Shown here in pieces: positions 17,038 to 25,785 of a DNA stretch of 47,953 bases. A model generated the notes under the pieces. It did no database searches. It was not told where the DNA came from and was given only the letters and a program-made list of their open reading frames with translations. Location of the stretch: the NCBI GenBank assembly GCA_000961655.1, contig LADR01000068.1, positions 1 through 47,953 of the forward strand. Reading direction: 5' to 3'. Position numbers and translations under genes: made by a program. The DNA comes from Desulfatitalea sp. BRH_c12. GTDB taxonomy: Bacteria > Desulfobacterota > Desulfobacteria > Desulfobacterales > Desulfosarcinaceae. The first letter of the stretch is position 1, and each line of letters opens with the position of its first letter.

Positions 17038-18072
17038 CTACTCCAGGGCAATACCGGCGAATCCCCGCGACGGGTGGTTTTCGAAATCACCCGAAGGGGT
17101 GCGCACCACGATCAAACCTTCCACATCGGGAAGCTGATCGAGCAGCGCCGTACCAGCCTGCGGCCCCATGACCATCAGGGCCGTGGCCAGACCATCGGCA
17201 AAGGTACAGTTAGCGGCGACCACCGTTGCGCTGACGACGCCGTTTTGCAGTGGGTAGCCGGTGCGCGGGTCGAGGATGTGCGAATAGACCCGGCCTTCGA
17301 TTCGATAAAAGTTGCGGTAATCCCCGCTGGTGGCCATGGCTGCATCGGCCAGTTGCAACACCTTGTAAACCGCGTCCATCGGGGCATCCGCCTGCGGGCG
17401 GTTGATGCCTACCCGCCAAGGTTTTCCATCGAGCCGGCGCCCGGCCGCGTAAATCTCGCCGCCGATCTCGACCAGATAGTCTTTGAACCCCATCCCTTTG
17501 ATCAGCAGGGCCACCTGATCCACGCCATACCCCTTGGCAATGGCGGCCAGGTCGACTGTCAAATCACCCGCTTTTTTGGTCAGATACCCGTCCTCGGATA
17601 TCGCAATGCGATCGAAACCCACCTTTTTCCGTGCCTGCGCCACCGCCTCGGGTGACGGCAGGGCTTGCAACGGCCCGGCTTTGCCGAACCCCCACACATC
17701 CACCAGGGGATTGACGGTGCCATCCCAGGCGCCCGCGGTCAACTGGTGAATCTCCCTGGCCGCGAGCATGACCCGCAGAAAATCGGCCGACACCTGGAAA
17801 GGATGTCCGGTTTCCGAAAAGGCATTGAAACGGCTGATTTCGCTGTCCTGGCGGAAAGTGGACATGCTCTGGTTGATCTCTTCCAGGCGCTGATCGATCC
17901 GGGTCTGAACGGCCGCCACATCGACTTTGGATTCGGAAATCACCTTAATATGATAGGTGGTCCCCATCGTCTGGCCGGCCAGCGGATATTCCTTGGGACC
18001 GCCGCACCCGCTCAGCCAGACCCAGCAGACCAGGGCTGCCCACAAACCCACAAAGAAATATCTTTTTCGCAT
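17038..18072 (-). CDS. apbE: FAD:protein FMN transferase (lipoprotein)
   Basis: ApbE attaches FMN through a phosphoester bond to Thr of redox proteins such as RnfG/NqrC. It has 344 residues with a lipoprotein signal ending LSGC (Cys near 23). It then shows GQTMGTTYHIKV, NQSMSTFRQDSEISRFNA, the nucleotide-binding AIAKGYGVDQVA, YLVEIGGEIYAAGRRLDGKP, and the metal-binding SGDYRNFYRIEGRVYSHILD with GYPLQNGVVSATVVA. All usual elements are present. It follows hypE by 21 bases. A target flavoprotein is not in the window. Confidence 0.95.
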   Translation of the reverse strand: MRKRYFFVGLWAALVCWVWLSGCGGPKEYPLAGQTMGTTYHIKVISESKVDVAAVQTRIDQRLEEINQSMSTFRQDSEISRFNAFSETGHPFQVSADFLRVMLAAREIHQLTAGAWDGTVNPLVDVWGFGKAGPLQALPSPEAVAQARKKVGFDRIAISEDGYLTKKAGDLTVDLAAIAKGYGVDQVALLIKGMGFKDYLVEIGGEIYAAGRRLDGKPWRVGINRPQADAPMDAVYKVLQLADAAMATSGDYRNFYRIEGRVYSHILDPRTGYPLQNGVVSATVVAANCTFADGLATALMVMGPQAGTALLDQLPDVEGLIVVRTPSGDFENHPSRGFAGIALE

Positions 18073-18093
18073 CCCAATGACCTATAAAAAAGT

Positions 18094-19104
18094 TCAACAA
18101 ATCCTCGGGAGCTGCTCGCCGCTGAGCATATCGACGATGCGCTGTCCGCCGATACCCGTCGTCATCACGACCCGGCCGGGATGGTCGGCCGTCACCTGCC
18201 CGATGATGCAGGCATTGGCGCCATACTGATCTTTGCGGATCGTCGCCAGCACCGCATCGGCTTGTTCCGCGGGCACCAGGCAGAGCAATTTGCCCTCGTT
18301 GGCCAGGTAGAGCGGATCGAACCCCAGCAACTCGCAGATGCCGGCCACGGCCTGCGCTACCGGCAAACGTTGCTCCTCGATCAGCATGCCCACCCCGGAT
18401 TGGACGGCAATTTCGTTCAACGCGGTACCCACCCCTCCGCGGGTGGGATCGCGCAGCACATGCACATCCTGGGTACAGGCGAGTATGGCCTGTACCATGG
18501 TGTGCAGGGGCGCGGTATCGCTGACCACATCCGATTCGAAGCGCAAACCCTCGCGCTGTGTGAGCACTGCAATGCCATGATCGGCCATGGTGCCGCTTAG
18601 AATGATCCGGTCGCCGGGACGGGCGCCATCCGCGCTGATGCGCACACCAGGCGCAACCCTTCCGATGCCGGTGGTATTGATGAAGATCTTATCTGCCGCA
18701 CCCCGCGGGACAACCTTGGTGTCACCGGTGACAAGCTGTATACCAGCGACCGCCAGGGCATCGCGCATGCTGGTCAGGATGCACTTCAGCTCGCTGATCG
18801 GCAAGCCTTCTTCCAGGATCAGCCCCATGCTCATATAAAGCGGTAGCGCGCCGCACATCGCCAAATCGTTGAGGGTCCCATTGACCGCCAAATCACCGAT
18901 GTTGCCACCGGGAAAAAAAATGGGATCCACCACGAAACTGTCGGTGGAAAAGGCTATGCGGCCGCCAGGCATGTCCACAATGGCGCCGTCGTGCAACTGC
19001 TCCAGAAATGGATTGCAGAACAATGGCAGAAGCAACTCGGTGGTCAATTGATGGGCCATTTTGCCGCCGCTACCGTGGTCGAGAAGTATTTTAGCCTGTT
19101 TCAT
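18094..19104 (-). CDS. hypE: Hydrogenase maturation protein HypE (carbamoyl dehydratase)
   Basis: HypE turns a thiocarbamate on its own C-terminal Cys into thiocyanate, the source of the cyanide ligands of [NiFe] hydrogenase. The protein is 336 residues. It opens with LLDHGSGGKMAHQLTTELLL, has the ATP-binding stretches STDSFVVDPIFFPGGNIGDL and DPTRGGVGTALNEIA, and ends LPRIC with the required terminal Cys. AAGGA precedes the ATG. Other hyp genes are not in the window. Together with a nickel-type transporter at 6.4 kb it implies a nickel hydrogenase in the cell. Confidence 0.96.
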   Translation of the reverse strand: MKQAKILLDHGSGGKMAHQLTTELLLPLFCNPFLEQLHDGAIVDMPGGRIAFSTDSFVVDPIFFPGGNIGDLAVNGTLNDLAMCGALPLYMSMGLILEEGLPISELKCILTSMRDALAVAGIQLVTGDTKVVPRGAADKIFINTTGIGRVAPGVRISADGARPGDRIILSGTMADHGIAVLTQREGLRFESDVVSDTAPLHTMVQAILACTQDVHVLRDPTRGGVGTALNEIAVQSGVGMLIEEQRLPVAQAVAGICELLGFDPLYLANEGKLLCLVPAEQADAVLATIRKDQYGANACIIGQVTADHPGRVVMTTGIGGQRIVDMLSGEQLPRIC

Positions 19105-19154
19105 AGTGGTCCTTGCCCTGATCCGGCCGCACCGGCGTTAAAGATCACGTTCCG

Positions 19155-19808
19155 TTAAGAAATCCCCTCAAGCTCGATCAGCATGTCACCCTCCGGGCAG
19201 ACACGATCCGCCAGGGCATCGGACGGACCGGCTCCCAAAGCCGTTTCAAGATGCCGAATCCCTTCAGCCAACGCTTGAAAACCATTTTCACGGCGCAGAT
19301 GGGCATTCATTCTACTGACGAGACCCCGCCGGGATCGTTCGCCCAACTGCCCGGCAATGCCGCTGTCGGGCAATAGGACGGCGCGCTGTTCGAACAAGCT
19401 GATTAGCAGCAGAATGCCGTTACGGGCCGGCGTTTTAAACATTTCATATTGCGTAAAAAGGCTGCGGGCATAATGGCCCGTTGCGGTCTCGCGGCTGAGT
19501 GCGGACAGGAAGAGACGCCCGAATGACGGCCAGAAGAAGGTCAACAAGGCAATACCGGCGCTGGTTCCCAGCACGAAACCAAGCGTGTGCTGGACACTCC
19601 AGTTTAGATGCGCGTCAGGATTCCAGACGGTCCCGATCAGATGCATGCAGGCGTTGGCGATCACGCCGCAGGCGAAGGCTTTCCAAGGAATCTCGGGGTA
19701 AAGTCCCGATTTGCCGACGACCGCGGTCATCAGACGCACGCCGGTACGCTGTTCGAGTTGTCGGACCATAGCTTTCAGCTTATCGGCTTGCTCATCGTTC
19801 AGATACAT
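19155..19808 (-). CDS. TPM-domain-like membrane protein of unknown function
   Basis: A 217-residue protein. The N-terminal half (DEQADKLKAMVRQLEQRTGV, then MTAVVGKSGLYPEIPWKAFA) resembles the start of a TPM domain. It is followed by two hydrophobic segments (TLGFVLGTSAGIALLTFF and nearby) and a cytoplasmic or periplasmic tail that resumes the TPM pattern (ARSLFTQYEMFKTPARNGIL to VLLPDSGIAGQL). A TPM domain split by a membrane hairpin is known in this protein group; the function is not known. The start MYLNDEQ at 19808 has GAGAGG upstream. The frame runs on to 19898 through low-complexity repeat sequence, which I leave out. Confidence 0.72.
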   Translation of the reverse strand: MYLNDEQADKLKAMVRQLEQRTGVRLMTAVVGKSGLYPEIPWKAFACGVIANACMHLIGTVWNPDAHLNWSVQHTLGFVLGTSAGIALLTFFWPSFGRLFLSALSRETATGHYARSLFTQYEMFKTPARNGILLLISLFEQRAVLLPDSGIAGQLGERSRRGLVSRMNAHLRRENGFQALAEGIRHLETALGAGPSDALADRVCPEGDMLIELEGIS

Positions 19809-19842
19809 CAGCGCGATCCTCTCGAAGGACGGAAAATATTCG

Positions 19843-19877
19843 CACAGTGTAAAGTGTAAAATGAAAAGTGTAAAGAG
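19843..19877 (-). repeat. T-rich TTTACACTT repeat, second copy
   Basis: On the minus strand it reads CTCTTTACACTTTTCATTTT then ACACTTTACACTGTG, close to the plus-strand run at 9583-9617 (CTCTTTACACTTTATGCTTT then ACACTTAACACTTTG). Both lie in gaps before genes. Origin and role unknown. Confidence 0.45.
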
Positions 19878-20320
19878 ATGTCGTGTTTTCGCCATCAAGG
19901 GCCGCTTGCGATGGTCGCTGAAAGGTTACCGGCTAAAGCCGTGCGAGGGCCTGCTCTAGTTTCGGGGGAATGACGCGCTGGTGGCATGCCGGGCCGCCCT
20001 ACGCGCCTTGATACCAACCCGTCAAAAATACTGTCCCAAAGTTCAAAAGATCATAACGATCGTTTGCTCCGGGAAGACCGACGCAGGGTGTCGAGCTGCC
20101 GTTCTTTGATTGCAGGTTTATTGAGACTGGAATATCCCAGCAAAAAGGGATCGCTTTTTCATGATGGGAGTCCTGAGCTTCGAAGGAAATCGTCGACGTT
20201 TTTAGATTGACCAGACGCTGAGAACCGCTTTGGCTGATTCGATTGTGTGGATAGGGGGGTGTGGCGCAACCGCATTGCCTATGAAGCACGTGCAATTGCG
20301 CCACAAGATCACAGGCACCC

Positions 20321-20345
20321 CCGGGTATCGTCCCGGCCCTATACA
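20321..20345 (-). repeat. TAG-headed hairpin, REP-like copy 4
   Basis: On the minus strand TATAGGG is followed by CCGGG-ACGATA-CCCGG. It lies 20 bases past the stop of the VWA-OmpA gene. A second palindrome, GAGGTC-TGTA-GACCTC, spans that gene's stop codon itself and lies in the terminator position. Confidence 0.45.
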
Positions 20346-20362
20346 CGCAGGGGCCGCGAGGT

Positions 20363-21457
20363 CTACAGACCTCCCACCGCAATTTCAACGCGGCGGTTGA
20401 GCTGTCGGCCTTCCGCGGACCCATTGTCTGCGGCAGGGTTGAGGTCCCCATGCCATAAGGGAACGATCCTGTCGGGTGCGATGCCAAAATTTTTTATCAG
20501 GTAATCGGTGACACTCATCGCACGCGCTTCGGATAAGCTCAAGTTGTAGGCTTTTGATCCGATGCCATCGGTATAGCCATTGAGCACCACGTATGCCTGC
20601 GTGTTTTCCTGAAGAAAACGGCCCAACAAAGCCAGCTTTTGTTCATAATCCGTCCGGATGGCGTGACCGTTGAAATCGAACAGCATATTCTCCGTCGTAA
20701 ATCCGGCCATCTCGGTTTTGGGCGTCAATTTGACATACGAGGACACCTTGACGGTGAAAAGTGCCCCGGACAAGTACTCGGGCCGTTTCAGGAAGGTGTC
20801 AATCGGGATAACCCGCGAGCCTGGGCTGATCGACGCCACGCGTTTCAACATATCTTTTTTGGCGATACTGTCGTCAGCACTACTGATGATATAAAAACTC
20901 ACGTCGTGTTTCTGAACGATATCTTTTGCAATTTCGACGGGAGTTTTAGGATGTGATACACCAGTGAAGGTACCGTCGGTGTACAAAAACACCACGGTGC
21001 GACCTGAGAGGCTTGACAGCACTTTTTCAAGTTCGAACAGGGCCAGTTGTAGAAGATTGTTGCCCTCGCCTTCATCGGGCAGTTGATCTATGGCACGCCC
21101 AAAAGCCTCGCGTTCATACCGCTGAACAGGGTATAGCGTTTTGAAAGAAGTCCACCCGGAAAGCAAGTAGAGGCCGCCACTATAGCCTAGTTCGGGGAAC
21201 CATTGATTTCGCTGCTTCAGCAGTTCTTTGGCAACAGCGATTTGGGATTTATTGGTGCCAGGCACCAGTTTGTTTGTGTGACTGGAGCCATCGAAGAGAA
21301 TGATAAAGTTGTCTGCCTTTCGGACCAAATCGACTTCGGTGATGACTTTTTCTTCCATGACCTCCCGCGTGATTAGTTCCAATGCCCAGAGGCTATTCGT
21401 AAATGACAAAGTAATCATACAAACCGAGAACAAAATTAAATTGAATTGTTTTTTCAT
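20363..21457 (-). CDS. Exported VWA-OmpA fusion protein
   Basis: A 364-residue periplasmic protein with signal peptide (MKKQFNLILFSVCMITLSFT...WA). Residues about 45-230 form a von Willebrand A-like domain: NFIILFDGSSHTNK is close to the DxSxS metal site, and GRTVVFLYTDGTFTG follows. Residues about 245-364 are an OmpA C-terminal peptidoglycan-binding domain: MLFDFNGHAIRTDYEQKLAL, YVVLNGYTDGIGSKAYNLSL with the binding Asp, and GRQLNRRVEIAV. It has no lipobox or barrel, so it likely bridges a periplasmic partner to the wall. AAGGAGG precedes the ATG. It is the last gene of the minus-strand envelope cluster. The stop TAG lies in a hairpin loop. Confidence 0.88.
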   Translation of the reverse strand: MKKQFNLILFSVCMITLSFTNSLWALELITREVMEEKVITEVDLVRKADNFIILFDGSSHTNKLVPGTNKSQIAVAKELLKQRNQWFPELGYSGGLYLLSGWTSFKTLYPVQRYEREAFGRAIDQLPDEGEGNNLLQLALFELEKVLSSLSGRTVVFLYTDGTFTGVSHPKTPVEIAKDIVQKHDVSFYIISSADDSIAKKDMLKRVASISPGSRVIPIDTFLKRPEYLSGALFTVKVSSYVKLTPKTEMAGFTTENMLFDFNGHAIRTDYEQKLALLGRFLQENTQAYVVLNGYTDGIGSKAYNLSLSEARAMSVTDYLIKNFGIAPDRIVPLWHGDLNPAADNGSAEGRQLNRRVEIAVGGL

Positions 21458-21697
21458 ACGCCCTCCTTGTTGTTATTTTCGATGTAGTTGAACATCCGCA
21501 TTCTACGCTGCTTTCCTGTCTCCGCCTCCTTTTGTGATGTCTGGATTTTTCTTTTATGAAGCGCCGCTTGCACCGCGAGCAGCGCCTTCCACGCCTGGCC
21601 GGACAGCCAGATGATCTTAATCGAACCTGATTACGGTTACGGGGCGCTTATGTTCGCAATGAATGAAATAGATAGCTAAAAGTGTACCAGGAACAAA

Positions 21698-21722
21698 GCA
21701 ACCATCCGAATGGTTGCCCTAC
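21698..21722 (-). repeat. TAG-headed hairpin, REP-like copy 5, overlapping a stop codon
   Basis: GCAACCAT-CCGA-ATGGTTGC is a perfect eight-base stem with GTAG as its minus-strand head. The TAG of the head is the stop codon of the barrel gene that ends at 21719. Confidence 0.55.
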
Positions 21723-22720
21723 TCTTCGTCCTTCAGCCGCCGTGAGCCTTCTATGAGTTTGTGCCAGCCATACACGAACGAGACCATGAGATTGTCCATG
21801 CGAAGGTCATCGGGAGCGTCGTCATTGATAGTAGACTTGTAGCTGACCGTGAGGTTAAGGTTGTCGTTGATCTGATATCCGAAGGTGAGTCCGAGGCCTA
21901 TGTTGTCGAGCTTCTCCCCCGAGACGCCGTTGATGGTCGCTTCTCCGCCGCTGTACCAGGCACCGTCGAGCGACCCCCAGAAGTGCTCGGTGAGGTCGCG
22001 GGTCAAGTGCGCATCCAGTTGGAACAATGGATCGGTCTCCATCGTCTGCCCGACATAGTCGTCGTTGTCTCCGAACAACCACACGGCGGGCAGAAGTTCC
22101 AATGTCGTGCGCCGACCCGGCACCCACGGGCCGAGCTGCCAGATGATAGGCAAACCCAGACGGCCATACCAGCGGTTCTGCCCGATATTGAGGGCTTGGT
22201 CATCATCATACTCGCCAATCGGCAGCGCCAGATCGACGAGCAGGTCGACAGAAAAGCCCGGGGCATAACGCAGGGCGTCGGGGATGTTCATTTGCGCCGG
22301 CGGGCCGATAACATTGACGACGAACTCGAGCATCGGATCGCCGAACCCGTTGACCGATTCGCTGAACGCCCTGCCGACCACCGTGACATCGCCCGAGATT
22401 CGCCCCATGGGCAGGAGGACCGCAGCCATGGCCGCACGGTCGAGCAGAGGAAAAAATTTCGCATATCCCATCAGGGTCAATGTGGCATCGATATCCGCAT
22501 CTGCCGATACGTTATGGGCTGGATCGAACGGATTCGTGTTGCCGGTCAGCGACTCGACGATGAGCGGCACCGCATTGGTGCCCGACAGCGTCTTCCAATA
22601 GAAACGCGCCGGGACCTGGGCCTGGGCCTGCGACGGGCAGAGCGTGCCGACGACGAGCATCGTCGCGACGATCATTCCCAACCATGGGAACGGTTTCATG
22701 TGGTATGTGTCGATTCTCAT
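21719..22720 (-). CDS. Outer-membrane MetA-pathway-type transporter (barrel 1)
   Basis: A 333-residue beta-barrel of the phenol_MetA_deg group. It has a signal peptide at about 8-35 (PFPWLGMIVATMLVVGTLCP...AQA), then alternating strands such as APGFSVDLLVDLALPIGEYD, RWYGRLGLPIIWQLG, TTLELLPAVWLFGDNDDYVG and NIGLGLTFGYQINDNLNLTV. Residues 170-310 match the gene at 34722-35717 segment by segment (PIGEYD/APLGQYD, FGDNDDYVG/FSDNDEFFG, NGVSGEKLDN/EGVQSDDLQS), so the two are paralogues. Members are thought to pass hydrophobic compounds across the outer membrane. AGGAG stands before the ATG at 22720. The Cys-type sulfatase gene ends 80 bases upstream. Confidence 0.82.
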   Translation of the reverse strand: MRIDTYHMKPFPWLGMIVATMLVVGTLCPSQAQAQVPARFYWKTLSGTNAVPLIVESLTGNTNPFDPAHNVSADADIDATLTLMGYAKFFPLLDRAAMAAVLLPMGRISGDVTVVGRAFSESVNGFGDPMLEFVVNVIGPPAQMNIPDALRYAPGFSVDLLVDLALPIGEYDDDQALNIGQNRWYGRLGLPIIWQLGPWVPGRRTTLELLPAVWLFGDNDDYVGQTMETDPLFQLDAHLTRDLTEHFWGSLDGAWYSGGEATINGVSGEKLDNIGLGLTFGYQINDNLNLTVSYKSTINDDAPDDLRMDNLMVSFVYGWHKLIEGSRRLKDEE

Positions 22721-22800
22721 GGGATATCACTCCTTTTTGAATGGATCTCCCTGCAGCAAGCAGAGGGTGATTTTCAAATCAAATGGTGGGTCGGCAACGT

Positions 22801-24711
22801 TCAGGGTTTGGGATCAGCCATCATCTCCTGGGGGGGCACGAACTGGCGCTTGTAGATCAGCGGCGGGTAGCCCGACTCGACCGGGACCCTCATCGGCAGC
22901 TGGTCTTCCAGGGTCTCGAATACCGAGCGACTCGGCAGGATCACGTTGTTGGTCGCGACATAGTCGTCCCAGAGCGCCATCAAGGCCTTGACCTTTTCGG
23001 GATTCCGCGCGGCGACATCCTCGCGCTCGGCCGGATCCTTCGCGACATTGAACAGTTCCCAGCCGCCCTTGCCGTACGGCTTGAATTGCCAGCGCAGCTT
23101 CCACTCACCCTGCCGAACCGCGCGGTTGCCGAAGAGCTCCCACGCGAGATAATCCTGTTCGGTCCGCACGGCGTCCGCCTGTCCGGCTAGCAACGGGCCC
23201 CATGACTTGCCCATCAGCGCAGGCAATTTACTCCCCTGCTGGGACTTCGGATAGCTGGCGCCTGCAATCTCGAGCAGTGTCGGCATGATGTCAGCCACGT
23301 GCAGCAGTCCGTGGTTGATGCTGCCCTTGGCGCGCTTGACCGCCGGACCGCTGACGATCAGTGCGTTGCGGATGCCGCCTTCGGCGAGCCAGCCCTTGTA
23401 CTGGCTGAAAGGCGTCATCGACGCTTGGGCCCACATCGGGCCGTAGCCGACGTACGAGCCCGGATCGCCCCACGCATTAGGATGGGTCTGCGACCAGTTG
23501 ATCGCCGCAAAGAGGTAGTCGCGCGAACCGGGCGACCCCGCGATCATCTTGAAGAGATCGGTGCCCTCTGCCCCGTTGTCGCCGAACACGATGAAGATCG
23601 TGTTGTCGTACTCGCCGATCTTCTTCAGATGGTCGATGAGCCGGCCGACGTGGAAGTCGAGATTCTCCACCATTCCGGCGTAAAGCTCCATCTTCTTGCC
23701 GAGGAGGGCCCTGGGCGCCGGGGCCAGCACGATCGGGTCGGGCAGGAACCACATGCGCTCGGCGAGCTGCGTGTCCGAAGGCAGAATGCCGAGCTCGATC
23801 TGGCGCCTCAGCCGCTCCTGCCGCAATGCGTCCCAGCCCTTGTCGTACTCGCCGACATGGCGATTGCGCCACTCCTGCGGCAGATGATAGGGATCATGCG
23901 GCGCCTGGTGGGCGACGTAGGCGAAGAAGGGTTTGCCGTCGCCCTGATTGGCGTCGATGAATTCGATCAGTTTGTCGGTGTAGGTCTTCGTCGCGTAGTA
24001 ATCCTTGGGAAGCTGCGTCAGATATCGCCCGTCCTCGGTGAAGACGGACCGTGGCGACGCGGCAGTAAAATTGGTCATGTCCCAGTAGCTGCCCGCCCCG
24101 TCGAGCAGCGAGAAGTCGCGCTCGAATCCTCGTGCGGCCGGTATCTGCTCGGGCGCCTTGCCCAGGTGCCACTTGCCGACCATGTAAGTGTGATAGCCGG
24201 CATCCTTGAGCAACTGAGGGAGCGTGACCACCTGGTCGTTGAGATAGCCTTCGTAGCCGGACACGCCTTGCTGGTTGGGAGCGGTCCACTCGTCCATGTT
24301 GCCTAAACCGTTTTGATGCGTATCGACGCCGCTCAGCAGCAATGAGCGCGTCGGTGAACAGCTCGCGTGCGTGTAAAAGTTGGTAAAGCGCACGCCGTCG
24401 TTCGCCAGCGAGTCGAGATTCGGTGTTTTGATCTCGCTGCCGTATGATCCCATGTCGGCAAACCCCAGGTCGTCGCCGAGGATGACGACGATATTCGGCC
24501 GGCGTGACGTTTCCGCCGCCAGGGTATCGGCGGACAGGACAAACGCCGCAAACATAGCGGCGACAGCCAGGAAAGCCAGAGACAAGTGCTTCAGGTTGTT
24601 GATAGGCCGCCTCATGCGCGGGCTGTCCATGTCTCCGTCGCCGCTGCGATCTGGCTGGCATGACGTTACCCCTGGGCTGCGCCTTTTAAATTGAATCAAG
24701 CTTTGTCCCAT
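22801..24711 (-). CDS. Periplasmic arylsulfatase, Cys type
   Basis: Hydrolyses sulfate esters. The 636-residue protein has an export signal at about 40-66 (KHLSLAFLAVAAMFAAFVL). The alkaline-phosphatase-superfamily metal motif PNIVVILGDDLGFADMG has the paired Asp near 80-81. The active-site motif is CSPTRSLLLSG with Cys118, which a maturase must convert to formylglycine. Later metal and sulfate residues include KWHLGK and FGDNGAEGT. It resembles the Pseudomonas-type arylsulfatase, with a longer N-terminus. AAAGGAG precedes ATG 24711; a start at 24615 closer to the signal peptide is the alternative. It is flanked by two outer-membrane barrels. The only maturase gene in the window is at 38.3 kb. 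Confidence 0.94.
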   Translation of the reverse strand: MGQSLIQFKRRSPGVTSCQPDRSGDGDMDSPRMRRPINNLKHLSLAFLAVAAMFAAFVLSADTLAAETSRRPNIVVILGDDLGFADMGSYGSEIKTPNLDSLANDGVRFTNFYTHASCSPTRSLLLSGVDTHQNGLGNMDEWTAPNQQGVSGYEGYLNDQVVTLPQLLKDAGYHTYMVGKWHLGKAPEQIPAARGFERDFSLLDGAGSYWDMTNFTAASPRSVFTEDGRYLTQLPKDYYATKTYTDKLIEFIDANQGDGKPFFAYVAHQAPHDPYHLPQEWRNRHVGEYDKGWDALRQERLRRQIELGILPSDTQLAERMWFLPDPIVLAPAPRALLGKKMELYAGMVENLDFHVGRLIDHLKKIGEYDNTIFIVFGDNGAEGTDLFKMIAGSPGSRDYLFAAINWSQTHPNAWGDPGSYVGYGPMWAQASMTPFSQYKGWLAEGGIRNALIVSGPAVKRAKGSINHGLLHVADIMPTLLEIAGASYPKSQQGSKLPALMGKSWGPLLAGQADAVRTEQDYLAWELFGNRAVRQGEWKLRWQFKPYGKGGWELFNVAKDPAEREDVAARNPEKVKALMALWDDYVATNNVILPSRSVFETLEDQLPMRVPVESGYPPLIYKRQFVPPQEMMADPKP

Positions 24712-24785
24712 CGAATTGCTCCTTTAGAGTGTCTTGAATTTATCTACCCATTCAGGTCACCGGCCTGGCTGGCATAAGCGTGGAC

Positions 24786-24818
24786 GGGCGGATCAAAAGA
24801 CCGGGGCGTCCGCCCTAT
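24786..24818 (-). repeat. TAG-headed hairpin, REP-like copy 6, overlapping a stop codon
   Basis: GGGCGGA and TCCGCCC form a seven-base stem with a 16-base loop; the minus-strand head is ATAG. Its TAG is the stop codon of the barrel gene ending at 24815. Confidence 0.45.
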
Positions 24819-25627
24819 TTGGGGAACAGAAATGTCAGTTGTACCCTCAAACCCCAATCCTCGGGTCCGTTATCCGGGGATTCGGCCCAATATCTTGCGC
24901 CCACGGCGAGTTGGAGGATCTGCGGGCCAATCTTGAACAGCTGCGCCACCTGGGCAATCACCGGGACCGACCACTGATCGCTTTCCCAGTCGTAGGTGGA
25001 TTCCGAGACCAAGCCGATGGTTGTTTTCGTTTTGGTGATATAGCTCACGAAGGGCTGCAGGAAGGTGGCGTTGATATCGTTTCGGTCGTCGTCGCCGGCC
25101 ACGGACCAGATATGGTTGGCCAGAAAGCCGACCGTCCACGGTCCCGACTGCTTCAGCGCCACGGCCGTCGGCCCGAGGCCCCACCGTTCGCTGCCGAGCA
25201 CGTCGTCGGTGGCCGTCGGCAGCAATTCGACGGGCCCCGCGCCCCAGATCCAGCCGCCTGCTGTCGATTTGGGTGAAAAGAACTGACTGGCAACAATGTC
25301 GCCGAGGCCCGACTCGTTCATCGCGGCAAGTGGGAAATCCTGTTGATCGATGAGCGGCACAATGGTTCGCGTGATCAGGTTCCAGTTTGCGTTCAGAGAG
25401 AACGGAATGACCGGTTGGATGTTCAGACGGCTGACCGCTGCGCCATCGTTTGCCCCGCCATATTCGTCGTAATTATACTGCACCGGCACGCTGATTAAGG
25501 AAGCAATCGGGTTCGCCAGCTTCTTGGCCAATTCCGCCGCCTCATCGTCCTGTGCCCGGGCCGGAGTCGCCAGCGTCGAGACCACCATCGCCAGAAAAAG
25601 CATCCATCCGCAGCATTTCATTGTCAT
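24815..25627 (-). CDS. Outer-membrane transporter-like barrel 2
   Basis: A 270-residue exported protein. The signal peptide is MTMKCCGWMLFLAMVVSTLA...ARA, followed by KKLANPIASLISVPVQYNYD and strands such as FSLNANWNLITRTIVPLI, GLGDIVASQFFSPKS and WIWGAGPVELLPTATDDVLG. It ends LRVQLTFLFPK; the aromatic-rich last strand fits the outer-membrane assembly signal. This is the common transporter-like family often found near sulfatases and hydrolases; its cargo is unknown. AAAGGAG precedes the ATG. It lies 103 bases upstream of the sulfatase gene and 158 bases after the cytochrome gene. Confidence 0.82.
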   Translation of the reverse strand: MTMKCCGWMLFLAMVVSTLATPARAQDDEAAELAKKLANPIASLISVPVQYNYDEYGGANDGAAVSRLNIQPVIPFSLNANWNLITRTIVPLIDQQDFPLAAMNESGLGDIVASQFFSPKSTAGGWIWGAGPVELLPTATDDVLGSERWGLGPTAVALKQSGPWTVGFLANHIWSVAGDDDRNDINATFLQPFVSYITKTKTTIGLVSESTYDWESDQWSVPVIAQVAQLFKIGPQILQLAVGARYWAESPDNGPEDWGLRVQLTFLFPK

Positions 25628-25785
25628 TTGCAGCTCCTTTGCATCTCCTCGTTCGGTTTATTTCCTCTACAGGACGTTCTGGCCTGTCCGCACCCGTGTT
25701 CAGGCCATCAACGCCGTTTTATTTCGGAAAACTTGACCTCCGGGGGCCGGCCCGAATATTCCCTGCCCCTTTCGTTACGTGGCTT

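Larger units (their letters stand above)
19809..20362. other. Gene-free gap with repeats
   Basis: About 550 bases without a supported gene. It contains the TTTACACTT-type run (19843-19877, matching 9583-9617), an inverted repeat with ten-base arms TGTGGCGCAA/TTGCGCCACA (20260-20269 and 20296-20305), and an REP-like hairpin (20321-20345). A minus-strand open frame across it shows no family features. This gap marks the border between the housekeeping part and the envelope-gene cluster. Confidence 0.5.

Noticed and set aside
19999-20487. A 162-codon minus-strand frame across the gap before the VWA-OmpA gene
   Set aside because: It overlaps the end of the VWA-OmpA gene in another frame, runs through inverted repeats and shows no protein features.
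21761-22855. A 364-codon plus-strand frame opposite barrel 1
   Set aside because: Charged, repetitive translation without features; the minus strand has the signal peptide and strand pattern.
23299-24306. A 335-codon plus-strand frame opposite the Cys-type sulfatase
   Set aside because: Shadow of the sulfatase, whose active-site motifs are on the minus strand.
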